From positions 1-64,000 of the forward strand of contig NZ_JACHFZ010000001.1 of the NCBI RefSeq assembly GCF_014202075.1: a stretch of DNA of 64,000 nucleotides, given 5' to 3'. Shown piece by piece: positions 27,509 through 35,185 of this stretch (positions are counted from its first letter, which is position 1; the number at the start of each line of letters is the position of its first letter). Made by a program: the position numbers and the translations under genes. Source of the stretch: Brevundimonas basaltis (GTDB lineage: Bacteria > Pseudomonadota > Alphaproteobacteria > Caulobacterales > Caulobacteraceae). The notes beneath the pieces are model-generated. The model was not told the origin of the DNA. It saw only the letters and a program-made list of their open reading frames with translations, and did no database searches.

Positions 27509-27964
27509 ATGACCGATACCATGAAGATGACTACCTCGACGCCCTGGCACCTCTGGGTGGTCGGTGTGGTTTCGCTGGTGTGGAACGGCTATGGCGGCTT
27601 CGATTTCATCATGACCACGACGCAGGGCGCGGCCTATATGCAGGCGTCCGGCTTCGACCAGCCCATGATCGACTACTATATGGGCCTGCCCACCTGGATG
27701 TACGCCCCATGGATCCTGGGCGTCTGGGGCGCCGTAGCAGGTTCCATCCTGTTGCTGATGCGCAGCCGGTTCGCCGTCTGGGCCTTCGGTCTGTCGCTGA
27801 TCGGGGCGGTCGTCAGCCTCGTCTACGGCCAGTTCATCAACCCGCCCCCGGCGCTGCCGGCGGAACTGGCGGTGATGAGCTTCATGCCCTGGGTCATCGT
27901 GGTCATCGCCGCCTTCCTCGCCTGGTACGCCTGGACCATGTCGAAGAAGGGCGTGCTGCGTTGA
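27509..27964 (+). CDS. Four-TM membrane protein, first tandem copy
   Basis: A 151-aa inner-membrane protein with four hydrophobic segments: about 11-33 ('PWHLWVVGVVSLVWNGYGG'), 66-85, 90-110 and 123-145. It ends 'WYAWTMSKKGVLR'. I do not recognise a function. GAGGGGACG precedes the ATG. A diverged duplicate follows at once, its TTG start overlapping this stop (TTGA). The N- and C-terminal ends are the most alike between copies, suggesting that the loops diverged. Confidence 0.8.
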   Translation: MTDTMKMTTSTPWHLWVVGVVSLVWNGYGGFDFIMTTTQGAAYMQASGFDQPMIDYYMGLPTWMYAPWILGVWGAVAGSILLLMRSRFAVWAFGLSLIGAVVSLVYGQFINPPPALPAELAVMSFMPWVIVVIAAFLAWYAWTMSKKGVLR

Positions 27965-28407
27965 CCGCCTCGGGTCTCGGCGGCGCCCGGACGCCCTGGC
28001 ACCTGTGGGTCGTCGGCGTGGTGGCCGTCCTGTGGAACGCCTTCGGCTGTTTCGACTACACCATGACCCAGCTGCAGGGCGAAGCCTAGTTGGTCCAGTT
28101 CGGCATGACCGAGGCGCAGATCGCCTATTTCCACGCCACGCCCGCCTGGGCGCACGCGGCCTGGGCCATCGGCGTCTGGGGCGGTCTGCTGGGCGGCATC
28201 TTGCTGCTGCTGCGCCGCAACTGGGCCCTTCCGGTGTTCGTGATCTCCTTCCTCGGCTGGGTGGCGGGCGTGATCTACGCCTTCGTCCTGTCCGATGGCG
28301 GCGAGCTCCTGGGAGACATGTGGCCGATGCAGGTCGTCATCGGGGCCGCCTGCGTCTTCTTCATCTGGTACGCCTGGACGATGTCGAAGAAGGGCGTGCT
28401 GCGCTGA
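27961..28407 (+). pseudogene. Second tandem copy of the four-TM protein, interrupted by an amber stop
   Basis: From TTG at 27961 the frame runs through 'TPWHLWVVGVVAVLWNAFG' to an in-frame TAG at 28087-28089, then continues without frameshift to the same ending 'WYAWTMSKKGVLR'. Aligned with the first copy, the TAG falls on a Tyr codon (QGAAY versus QGEA-stop), so one base change explains it. With that codon restored the product would have 148 aa and four membrane segments. It may be a true pseudogene, a sequencing error, or a read-through or reinitiation case (TTG directly after the stop; ATG at 28105). Confidence 0.8.
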
Positions 28408-28445
28408 GGGCTGACGGGGGAGGGCGGTTGGCGTAAGCACGCGCC

Positions 28446-29183
28446 GTGGCCGACCGCTCCCCCGTATCCCTGTCCGAAGACGAGACCGCCGCCGTCCGCG
28501 CGTGGGTGCTGCACGAGGACGCGCACATCCTCGTCCTGAACAAGCCCGCCGGTCTGTCCAGCCAGGGCGGGCGGATCAGGGCGCACACGCTCGACGATCT
28601 GCTGTGGGCCTTCATGCGCTCGAACGGCAAGCGGCCCGAACTGGTCCACCGGCTCGATCGCGACACCTCCGGCGCCATCCTGGCCGCCAAGACCAAGCCC
28701 GCCGCCAGCTTCCTCGGCAAGGCGTTGCAGATGCGGCGCTTCCAAAAGACCTATCTGGCCCTCATCTCCGCCGCGCCCGAACCGCGCGTGGGCCGGATCG
28801 ACGCCCCGCTGGTCCGTCAGGAGATCGGCCGCGAGAGCTATATGCGCGTCTGCGCCTTCGACGCCCCCGGCGCCCAGGGCTCCCAAAGCCGCTATCGCAC
28901 CCTGTCGGCCTCGGAGGACGGGGCGCTGGTCGAGCTCGAGCCCCTGACCGGGCGGATGCACCAGTTGCGGGTGCACATGGCCCACATCGGCCGCCCCCTG
29001 GTCGGCGACCCCCGCTACGGCGGCGCCCTGACCTTCGCCGGCCGCGCCGCGCCCCGACTGATGCTGCACGCGGCGAAACTGGCCTTTCCTCACCCCGAAG
29101 GCGGCGATCTGACCATCGAGGCCCCGCTCCCCGCCGATTTCGAGGCCTTGAGGCAAGCGGCGGAACTCCCGGAACATTCCTGA
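28446..29183 (+). CDS. RluA family pseudouridine synthase
   Basis: A 245-aa RNA pseudouridine synthase without an S4 domain. The catalytic motif 'HRLDRDTSGAILAAK' with the Asp nucleophile is intact, as are 'LVELEPLTGRMHQLRVHMAHIGRPLVGDPRYGG' elements. The usual substrates are 23S rRNA or tRNA; the exact site cannot be assigned. GTG start at 28446. It lies downstream of the membrane-gene pair and upstream of a lipoprotein gene. The window has two further pseudouridine synthases, at 31674 and 41138. Confidence 0.92.
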   Translation: MADRSPVSLSEDETAAVRAWVLHEDAHILVLNKPAGLSSQGGRIRAHTLDDLLWAFMRSNGKRPELVHRLDRDTSGAILAAKTKPAASFLGKALQMRRFQKTYLALISAAPEPRVGRIDAPLVRQEIGRESYMRVCAFDAPGAQGSQSRYRTLSASEDGALVELEPLTGRMHQLRVHMAHIGRPLVGDPRYGGALTFAGRAAPRLMLHAAKLAFPHPEGGDLTIEAPLPADFEALRQAAELPEHS

Positions 29184-29223
29184 CGGCCCGACGCTATTTC
29201 ATGGGAAAGCCCGGAGCTCCGCC

Positions 29224-29739
29224 ATGAAACGCCTGTCCCTGACCCTGCCCATCATCGCCGCCGCCGGCCTGGCTCTTTCGGCCTGCGCCAGCCTCGCCCC
29301 CTACGGTCCGCAGATGGGTCCCGGCGGGCAGGGCTACGCCGAGCAGCGCATCGAGTCGAACCGCTACCGCGTCACCTACTACGGCGTCGGCGCCCCCGGC
29401 CCGGTCGCCGACTTCGCCCTCCTGCGCGCCGCCCAACTGACCACGGCCCAGGGTTACGACTGGTTCGAGGTGACGCAGCGCTGGACCGACGGCCGTCTCG
29501 ACAGCGCCGGCGGGCTTCGACCCAGCGTCAACCTGGGCTACGGGTCCGGCAGCTATGGCGGACGCTACGGCTCCTACCGCACCTCCGGCGTCGGCGTCGG
29601 TCTCGGCCTGAACTTCAGCGGCCCGTCCCCGACCTCGACCTCGCTTGAGGTGGTGATGGGCAATGGCGACCGCCCTGACCGCCCGACGGCCTATGACGCG
29701 CGTGGCGTGCAGGAGAGCATGGGGTGGAGGGCTCAGTAG
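29224..29739 (+). CDS. CC0125/CC1285-type lipoprotein
   Basis: A 171-aa predicted outer-membrane or periplasmic lipoprotein: signal peptide ending LSAC (Cys about 21), then 'YRVTYYGVGAPGPVADFALLRAAQLTTAQGYDWFEV', which is the hallmark of the Caulobacter CC0125/CC1285 lipoprotein family. The C-terminal part is Gly/Ser/Tyr-rich. Function is unknown. GGAGCTCC precedes the ATG. Presence of this family supports Caulobacterales. Confidence 0.85.
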   Translation: MKRLSLTLPIIAAAGLALSACASLAPYGPQMGPGGQGYAEQRIESNRYRVTYYGVGAPGPVADFALLRAAQLTTAQGYDWFEVTQRWTDGRLDSAGGLRPSVNLGYGSGSYGGRYGSYRTSGVGVGLGLNFSGPSPTSTSLEVVMGNGDRPDRPTAYDARGVQESMGWRAQ

Positions 29740-29741
29740 GG

Positions 29742-29840
29742 CTTAGGTCTTAGGTCTTAGGGTTTGGGGGTCAGGAATTTGATGATCAAGGCGATCCCGC
29801 CCAACCCGGCCCGTTTCCCAAGCCCTGAGCCCTAAGTCCT
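29742..29840. repeat. TTAGGTC tandem repeats with an inverted copy between convergent genes
   Basis: The tract 29742-29762 repeats CTTAGGT units. AGGTCTTAGGG (29752-29762) pairs with CCCTAAGTCCT (29830-29840) except at one base, with a 67-nt spacer. It lies between two converging stops and could act as a weak bidirectional terminator or be a simple-sequence relic. Confidence 0.5.
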
Positions 29841-29857
29841 CGCCGCCGACGGCGGCG

Positions 29858-31078
29858 CTATCTCCCCCCTCGCGTCAGCGCCCGGTATTCGACCAGCCGC
29901 TCCTTGTCGCGCCGCACCTGGTCGGCGACGGCGTTGTCGACGTCCAGCGAGGCGTAGCGGACCCAGTTCTCGATGCCGAGCTTGTCCTGCACCGCCGAGG
30001 TCGGCGTCTGCCACAGGAAATAGGACGCCAGGCCGACGATCGCCGACAGCACCACAGCCAGTCCCTGCAGGCTCCGCAGGGCCACCTCATGGCCTTCCAG
30101 GCCCGGCTGCAGGGCGAAGATCGCCACCCCGACCACGAACACCAGCGGCGTCAGGATGCGCGACAGCCAGCGCATCCAGTAGCGCTCGCGGCGCACTCGC
30201 CACAGCTCCATCTGGACGTATTTCTCAAGGTACTCCATGCGCGCGCCCAGCCACATGGTCAGGCGCGTCAGATACAGGGCGCGCTGCCCCCACGCCTTGC
30301 CGTCCTGCTGGTAGCGGGTCTCGGCCTGGTCGGCCATGGCGCGGCCGCTGGTGAACAGGTTCTGCAGTTCGCGCGACCGCTGCACGATCTCGCGCGACAG
30401 CTGGTAGGAATCGTTCTCCAGCCGGAAGCGGTACTGGATGAACAGGATCTGCTGGATGCCCCAGTAGAGACCCAGCACTACCAGCATGGCGCCGGCGGCC
30501 ACGGCCGCGCCGGCCGCGTCCGTCCCGGTCCACTGGCTGAACCAGGTCGGTCCGAGCAGGGCCAGAGCCGCGAACGCCGCCATGGCCAGGGCCTGATTGA
30601 CCCGCTTTATGATGACGTGGATGCGCAGCGCGTCGAACACCCCCCGGCCATAGGTGTAGATGTTGGACCGCAGGTCCGAGTCGACCGGGAACCGCTCCTC
30701 GATCTGACGTGCGTACAGGACGTGGAATCGGTCCGGCTTGCCCTCCGATTCCCAGAACGGAAAGATGTCCAGGGGCTGGTTGAAATACTCGTCGATATGG
30801 GCCGAGACCCGCTCGGTCGCGGCCGGATCTTCCGAGAAATACTCGCTGTCCTGGATCGGGTGCAGAATGCCGTCCGCATTGCGCATCGGGCCGCTATGTC
30901 GCGTCGGGGTGGCCGAGGGCACGGCCCGGTCCTCGACGTCGGCGGCCCCGCGCGGCGGCGGGTTGGGCGCGGGGTCGTAGCTGGTCTGCGCCCGGGCGTC
31001 ATGGCCTTGGCCGCCATGGCCGCCGTCATGTGGCGCGCCGTGCGTGGGGGGGACATGGCTGTGATCGTCGTGCGACAT
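29858..31078 (-). CDS. Membrane protein with His-rich N-terminus
   Basis: A 406-aa protein. The first 40 residues are rich in His, Gly and Asp ('SHDDHSHVPPTHGAPHDGG'), suggesting metal binding. A soluble part of about 130 residues follows ('FPFWESEGKPDRFHVLYARQIEERFPVDSD'), then two membrane segments (about 190-235), a long helical segment with basic residues, two more segments (about 310-365) and a charged tail ending 'RDKERLVEYRALTRGGR'. I do not recognise the family; the 2-TM plus helix plan superficially resembles SLATT-type proteins, but no signature confirms that. ATG 31078 is preferred, with AAAGGA upstream. Confidence 0.7.
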   Translation of the reverse strand: MSHDDHSHVPPTHGAPHDGGHGGQGHDARAQTSYDPAPNPPPRGAADVEDRAVPSATPTRHSGPMRNADGILHPIQDSEYFSEDPAATERVSAHIDEYFNQPLDIFPFWESEGKPDRFHVLYARQIEERFPVDSDLRSNIYTYGRGVFDALRIHVIIKRVNQALAMAAFAALALLGPTWFSQWTGTDAAGAAVAAGAMLVVLGLYWGIQQILFIQYRFRLENDSYQLSREIVQRSRELQNLFTSGRAMADQAETRYQQDGKAWGQRALYLTRLTMWLGARMEYLEKYVQMELWRVRRERYWMRWLSRILTPLVFVVGVAIFALQPGLEGHEVALRSLQGLAVVLSAIVGLASYFLWQTPTSAVQDKLGIENWVRYASLDVDNAVADQVRRDKERLVEYRALTRGGR

Positions 31079-31266
31079 GACGCGGGGTCGGTCCTTTTGA
31101 TCGGTCAGCCAGCCTAGCAGATCGTTCCGCCGGTCCGACGCCGTTCTCTCACGACGCGAAGCGCCGCCGTTCTCACGGATATCGCCGTTAACCACGCCGC
31201 CCGGCAAGTGAAGTTTCGGTCAGAAGCAGCAGGCGACGGGCTCCTTCGCTTTGCGGCCCGGTGCAG

Positions 31267-31279
31267 TATAAGCCGCCCA
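31267..31279 (+). promoter_or_regulatory. Probable leaderless -10 element of crcB
   Basis: TATAAG (31267-31272) lies 6 nt before the crcB ATG (31279), placing transcription start on the start codon. No Shine-Dalgarno sequence is present. The -35 is weak. No fluoride riboswitch fold is visible upstream. Confidence 0.4.
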
Positions 31280-31677
31280 TGATGACCCGACTTCTCCTCA
31301 TCGCGGCAGGGGGCGCGCTCGGCGCGGTCGCCCGCTACGGCGTCGGAGCCTGGGCTCTGCGCCTGTTCCCGACCGCCCAGTGGCCGTGGGCCACCCTGGG
31401 CGTGAACGTCCTCGGCGGCCTGCTGATGGGGCTGCTGGCCGGCTGGCTGGCGTTCCGCGGCGGGCTGCACGGCGAGTCGATCCGCCTGTTCGCCGCCGTC
31501 GGTCTGCTGGGCGGCTTCACCACCTTCTCGGCCTTCTCGCTTGAGACAGCGCTGATGATCGAGCGCCGTCAATTGGCCATGGCCGGGGGCTATGTCGCCG
31601 CCTCGGTGGTGCTGTCGATCGCCGCCCTGTTCCTCGGCCTGATGGTCGCCCGCCGCGCCTTCGGAGCCGCCCTTTGA
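31279..31677 (+). CDS. crcB: Fluoride exporter CrcB/FluC
   Basis: A 132-aa four-TM protein that dimerises to form a fluoride channel. 'GGALGAVARYGVG', 'WPWATLGVNVLGGLLMGLLAG' and 'GLLGGFTTFSAFSLE' (the GGFTTFS track) are diagnostic. ATG at 31279 was chosen because TATAAG lies 6 nt upstream; an in-frame codon at 31261 falls on that promoter. Its stop overlaps the TTG start of the next gene (TTGA), indicating coupling. Confidence 0.94.
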   Translation: MMTRLLLIAAGGALGAVARYGVGAWALRLFPTAQWPWATLGVNVLGGLLMGLLAGWLAFRGGLHGESIRLFAAVGLLGGFTTFSAFSLETALMIERRQLAMAGGYVAASVVLSIAALFLGLMVARRAFGAAL

Positions 31678-32708
31678 CTGACGATCCCATCAAGGGAGGC
31701 GAGCCCGCCCCCAGGCGCGAGGTCCAGACCCTCTACGTTGCCGAGGCCGAGGACGGCATCCGGCTCGACCGTTGGTTCCGCCGGCGCTGGCCGCACCTGT
31801 CCAACATCCAGGTGCAGAAGATGGCCCGCAGCGGCCAGATCCGCGTCGACGGCGCCCGCATCAAGCCCGAGGGCCGCCTGACCGCCGGGGCCGCCGTGCG
31901 CGTGCCGCCGATCCCGGACGACACGTCGCGCCAGGCGGGTGACGCCCACACCCTGAGCCCGCAGGACATCAAATTCGCCAAATCGCTCGTGCTCTACGAG
32001 GACGACATGGTTATCGCCCTCAACAAGCCGCATGGGCTGGCGGTGCAGGGCGGAACCAAGACCAGCCGCCACGTCGACCGCCTGCTGTCGGCCTGGGGGG
32101 AGGGGATGGAGCGCCCGCGCCTCGTCCACCGCCTTGACCGCGACACCTCCGGCGTCCTGCTGCTCGGCAAGGGCCCCGAGGCGGCCAAGCGGCTGGCCGG
32201 CGCCTTCGCCCGCCGTCAGGCGAAGAAGACCTACTGGGCCATCGTCATCGGCAATCCCAAGCCCGCCGCCGGCCAGATCGACATGCCGCTGAAGAAGACC
32301 GGCATCAACGACTTCGAGATGATGCGCCCGGCCGAGCGCAAGGACCCGCGCGCCGAACCGGCCGAGACCGCCTTCGCCACCATCAGCCGCGCCGCCCACC
32401 GCGCCGCCTGGATGGCCCTGCGCCCCTTCACCGGCCGCACCCACCAGCTACGCGCCCACATGGCCGCCATCGGCCATCCGATCCTCGGCGACCCGAAATA
32501 CGGCGACGACAAATCCCGCGAGCTGTCGGGCAATCTGAAGCTCCAGCTCCACGCCCGCCGCATCGAACTGGACCACCCGTCGGGCGGCAAGCTGATCGTC
32601 GAGGCCCCGCTCAGCCCCGAGATGAAGGCCGGCTTCGCCCATTTCGGTTTCGAGGAAGCCGAGGGCAACGAAAGCGATCCGTTCGAGGGCGTGAGGCGGC
32701 AGCGATGA
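31674..32708 (+). CDS. RluC/RluD-type 23S rRNA pseudouridine synthase
   Basis: A 344-aa enzyme with an N-terminal S4 RNA-binding domain ('RLDRWFRRRWPHLSNIQVQKMARSGQIRVDG') and an RluA-type catalytic domain with 'HRLDRDTSGVLLLGK'. 'ALRPFTGRTHQLRAHMAAIGHPILGDPKYG' follows. RluC modifies three uridines of 23S rRNA in E. coli; the RluC-like role is inferred from gene order and length. TTG start overlapping the crcB stop by 4 bp. Confidence 0.92.
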   Translation: MTDDPIKGGEPAPRREVQTLYVAEAEDGIRLDRWFRRRWPHLSNIQVQKMARSGQIRVDGARIKPEGRLTAGAAVRVPPIPDDTSRQAGDAHTLSPQDIKFAKSLVLYEDDMVIALNKPHGLAVQGGTKTSRHVDRLLSAWGEGMERPRLVHRLDRDTSGVLLLGKGPEAAKRLAGAFARRQAKKTYWAIVIGNPKPAAGQIDMPLKKTGINDFEMMRPAERKDPRAEPAETAFATISRAAHRAAWMALRPFTGRTHQLRAHMAAIGHPILGDPKYGDDKSRELSGNLKLQLHARRIELDHPSGGKLIVEAPLSPEMKAGFAHFGFEEAEGNESDPFEGVRRQR

Positions 32709-32757
32709 GTGGACTGACCCGTCTCCTCCCCATCGCTCCGCGACAGGGAGGAGACGA

Positions 32758-33432
32758 ATGAGACCCCTGGCGGTCTTCGACATCGACGGCACCCTCGTCG
32801 ACAGTCGCGCCTCGATCCATCGCGCCGCCTGCGAGGCCGCGCGCGACATCGGCCTGCCCGAACCCGACTACGACCGCGTCCGCAAGACTGTCGGCCTCAA
32901 GCTGGAGCACGCCATGGCGGTGCTGGAGCCCGGGCTGGACGCGCCGACCCTCGCCCGGTTCATCGCCGGCTTCCGGGCCAGTTTCAATCGCATGTACGCC
33001 GAGGGGCACGAGGAACCGCTCTATCCGGGGGCCGTCGACACCCTGCGCCGCCTGCACCGCGACGGCTGGCGCCTCGCCATCGCCACCGGTCAGAACCGCC
33101 GCGGCGTCGCCCGCAACCTCGCCCGCGAGGGCTGGGCCGACCTGTTCCTGTCCTCCCACTGCGCCGAGGACGGCCCCGGCAAGCCCGACCCGGCCATGCT
33201 CCACGCCGCCATGGCCGCCTGCGACAGCGACCCGGCCCGCACCGTGATGATCGGCGACACCGCCCATGACATCGAGATGGCCATCAACGCCGGCGTCCTC
33301 CCGCTCGGCGTGGCCTGGGGCTTCCACACCGTCGAGGAGCAGCGCGCCGCGGGCGCGCGGCACGTGGCCGAAACCTTCCCGGAACTGACCGTGGTGCTGG
33401 AGGGATTCGCCGCCCTGACCCGCGCCGCCTGA
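32758..33432 (+). CDS. HAD superfamily phosphatase (phosphoglycolate phosphatase-like)
   Basis: A 224-aa HAD-IA hydrolase. Motif I 'DIDGTLVDS', motif II 'IATGQN', motif III Lys in 'GKPDPAML' and motif IV 'MIGDTAHDIEMA' are intact, with a helical cap after motif I. The substrate could be phosphoglycolate or another small phosphoester. GGAGGAGAC gives an excellent ribosome-binding site. It sits in the crcB-rluC-HAD-atp12 order that I recall as conserved in alphaproteobacteria. Confidence 0.92.
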   Translation: MRPLAVFDIDGTLVDSRASIHRAACEAARDIGLPEPDYDRVRKTVGLKLEHAMAVLEPGLDAPTLARFIAGFRASFNRMYAEGHEEPLYPGAVDTLRRLHRDGWRLAIATGQNRRGVARNLAREGWADLFLSSHCAEDGPGKPDPAMLHAAMAACDSDPARTVMIGDTAHDIEMAINAGVLPLGVAWGFHTVEEQRAAGARHVAETFPELTVVLEGFAALTRAA

Positions 33433-33435
33433 GCC

Positions 33436-33813
33436 TCAGACCAGCAGCCAGATGCCCGCGACCAGGGCCAGCGACCCGGTGCCGATGGCGAGGGCGATCA
33501 GCTTGAGATTCATCTGCTTCATGTCGCGCGCCGCATGGGTGTTCAGCCGCCCGGCCACGACGCAGGCGCGACGTTCCGCCATCCAGATCAGAAACACGCC
33601 CAGCAGCACGAACAGGCTGGCGATGGCCTTGGGCGCCCAGGTCGGCTCCATGGTGTTGAACAGGGCCTTGAACCCCAGGCCGATGCCGATCGCCGCCATC
33701 GCCGTCCGCGCCCACCCGGCGAAGGTCCGCTCATTGGCCATGGCCGTGCGGTCCTCGGCCAAGTCGGTGCGGTCTTCGGCCAGTTCGGTTCGGTCCGGTG
33801 TCTCGTCGCTCAT
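33436..33813 (-). CDS. DUF202 family membrane protein
   Basis: A 125-aa protein of the YidH/DUF202 family: 'ERTFAGWARTAMAAIGIGLGF' is the family signature, followed by two more membrane segments. The cytoplasmic N-terminus has a heptad repeat of about 3.5 copies (DRTELAE, DRTDLAE, DRTAMAN, ERTFAGW), encoded by 21-nt repeats. Function is unknown. ATG 33813 begins 'MSDETPDRTE'. It lies on the opposite strand, splitting the HAD and atp12 genes. Confidence 0.85.
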   Translation of the reverse strand: MSDETPDRTELAEDRTDLAEDRTAMANERTFAGWARTAMAAIGIGLGFKALFNTMEPTWAPKAIASLFVLLGVFLIWMAERRACVVAGRLNTHAARDMKQMNLKLIALAIGTGSLALVAGIWLLV

Positions 33814-33881
33814 CCCGTACCAAGCGCGGCCGTAAACCATCCGTTCCGCGCGCCGGGGCTGTGAACCGCCGCCCCGCGCGC

Positions 33882-33895
33882 TATATGCGCCGCCA
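33882..33895 (+). promoter_or_regulatory. Probable leaderless -10 element of atp12
   Basis: GCTATATG, with TATATG at 33882-33887, lies 7 nt before the ATG at 33895; TGTGAA (33860-33865) at a 16-bp spacing could be the -35. No ribosome-binding site is visible, so a leaderless mRNA is likely. Confidence 0.4.
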
Positions 33896-34659
33896 TGAGC
33901 CACATACCGCCCCTTGATCCCAACGTCGCCGCCCGCAAGGGTTTCCGCGAGTCCGAGGAGCGGCTGAAACGCTTCTGGAAGGCCGTCGACGTGGCCGAAG
34001 GGCCGGGCGGATGGTCGGTCACCCTCGACGGCCGTACGCCCAAGACCCCCGCCCACGCCCCCCTGACCCTGCCCACCGAGGCCGCCGCCCGGCTCGTCGC
34101 CGAGGAATGGGCCGCCCAGGGCGAGTTCATCGATCCCGCCACCATGCCGGCCACCCGCCTGGCCTCGACCGCCATCGACCGCGTCTCCCAGGTGCGCGAG
34201 GCCGTGGCCGACGAGGTCGCCGCCTTCGCCGGGACCGATCTGGTCTGCTACCTGGCCGAACATCCGTCGTCGCTGGCGAAGGAGCAGGCGGCCTGCTGGA
34301 CGCCGTGGCGCGACTGGGCGGCGCTGGAGCTGAACGTTGTGCTCGAACCGGTCGAGGGGATCATTCACCGTCAGCAGGACCCCGCCGCCGTCGCCCGCGC
34401 CCGCGAACTGGCCCTGCGCCTCGACGACTTCGCCCTGACCGGCCTGGCCATGGCCACGCCCCTGCTGGGCTCGGCGGTGCTGGCCTTCGCCTTGCAGCGC
34501 GGCGTGCTGTCCGGCGAGGCGGCGTTCGAGGCCTCCCGCCTCGACGAGGCCTTTCAGGAACGCCAGTGGGGCGTCGACGCCGAGGCCGCCGAACGCACCG
34601 CCGCCCGCCGCGCCGAGGCGATCCTGCTGGAACGGTGGTTCAGGGTCATCGCCACTTAA
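33895..34659 (+). CDS. ATP12-type F1-ATPase assembly chaperone
   Basis: A 254-aa protein of the ATP12 family, which binds the alpha subunit during F1 assembly in mitochondria and alphaproteobacteria. 'RFWKAVDVAEGPGGWSVTLDGRTPKTPAH', 'EEWAAQGEFIDPATMPATRLASTAIDRV' and 'FAGTDLVCYLAEHPSSLAKEQAACW' are characteristic, as is the C-terminal 'DEAFQERQWGVDAEA'. Length is normal. It is the last gene of the conserved series and has a probable leaderless promoter. Confidence 0.94.
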   Translation: MSHIPPLDPNVAARKGFRESEERLKRFWKAVDVAEGPGGWSVTLDGRTPKTPAHAPLTLPTEAAARLVAEEWAAQGEFIDPATMPATRLASTAIDRVSQVREAVADEVAAFAGTDLVCYLAEHPSSLAKEQAACWTPWRDWAALELNVVLEPVEGIIHRQQDPAAVARARELALRLDDFALTGLAMATPLLGSAVLAFALQRGVLSGEAAFEASRLDEAFQERQWGVDAEAAERTAARRAEAILLERWFRVIAT

Positions 34660-34660
34660 C

Positions 34661-34725
34661 TTTCCAAGGCGGAAAATAAACGCTTGCCAATCTGGAAAAT
34701 GGCGCTACCCTTTCCACATCGGAAA
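34661..34725. promoter_or_regulatory. Three TTTCC-N5-GGAAA operators overlapping a promoter
   Basis: Three near-identical palindromes: TTTCC-N5-GGAAA at 34661-34675 and 34711-34725, and TTGCC-N5-GGAAA at 34684-34698. A promoter TTGCCA (34684-34689), 16 bp, TACCCT (34706-34711) overlaps the second site and abuts the third, as expected for repression. They lie just upstream of the membrane-protein/winged-helix operon, whose regulator is the obvious candidate to bind them. Confidence 0.65.
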
Positions 34726-34738
34726 GTGAAAGTTCGCC

Positions 34739-35185
34739 ATGACCCAAGACCCTGATCCCCATGAGGCGTTGGCCTCCATCCAAGCCGCCCGCGCCGGCAG
34801 CGCGCCGCCGGCCGACTATCCGGTCGGCTATGACCTGATCTACGGCGCCGTCTGCGCCCTGCTTCTGGCGGGACCGGGTTTGCCGCAGCCCTGGTCGATC
34901 ATCGTCCTGCCGCTCGCCATGGCCGGCCTGGCCCTGATGATCACCGCCTGGCGCAAGAAATACGGCTGGTGGGTCAGCGGCTATTCGCCCAAGCGCGCCC
35001 GCTGGGTGGCCTTCGCCCTCGGCGCCGTCTTCGTCGGCCTCATCCTGCTGTCGCTCTACGGCCGGGGCGACGGTCCCGACTGGTTATTCCTCGTCTCGGG
35101 CGGGCTCGGCTTCGTCGCCGCCATCGCCGGCAGCCGCCTGTGGCTCCGGGTCTGGCGCAGGGAACTGGCGGAGGAGATCCGGTGA
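34739..35185 (+). CDS. Membrane protein cotranscribed with a winged-helix regulator
   Basis: A 148-aa protein with four hydrophobic segments in two pairs: 'LIYGAVCALLLAGPGL' and 'IIVLPLAMAGLALMITAW', then 'WVAFALGAVFVGLILLSLY' and 'WLFLVSGGLGFVAAIAG'. The N-terminus (about 30 residues) is soluble. Function unknown. It is the first gene after the triple-operator promoter and its TGA overlaps the GTG start of the regulator. Related pairs of a small membrane protein and an HTH_34 regulator occur elsewhere, but their role is not established. Confidence 0.78.
   Translation: MTQDPDPHEALASIQAARAGSAPPADYPVGYDLIYGAVCALLLAGPGLPQPWSIIVLPLAMAGLALMITAWRKKYGWWVSGYSPKRARWVAFALGAVFVGLILLSLYGRGDGPDWLFLVSGGLGFVAAIAGSRLWLRVWRRELAEEIR

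Noticed and set aside
28087..28089. Amber codon as a recoding site (for example pyrrolysine)
   Set aside because: No recoding element or dedicated tRNA is visible; a point mutation from a Tyr codon is simpler.
31201..31278. Fluoride riboswitch before crcB
   Set aside because: The conserved pseudoknot segments are not visible and the start appears leaderless, leaving no room for a riboswitch.
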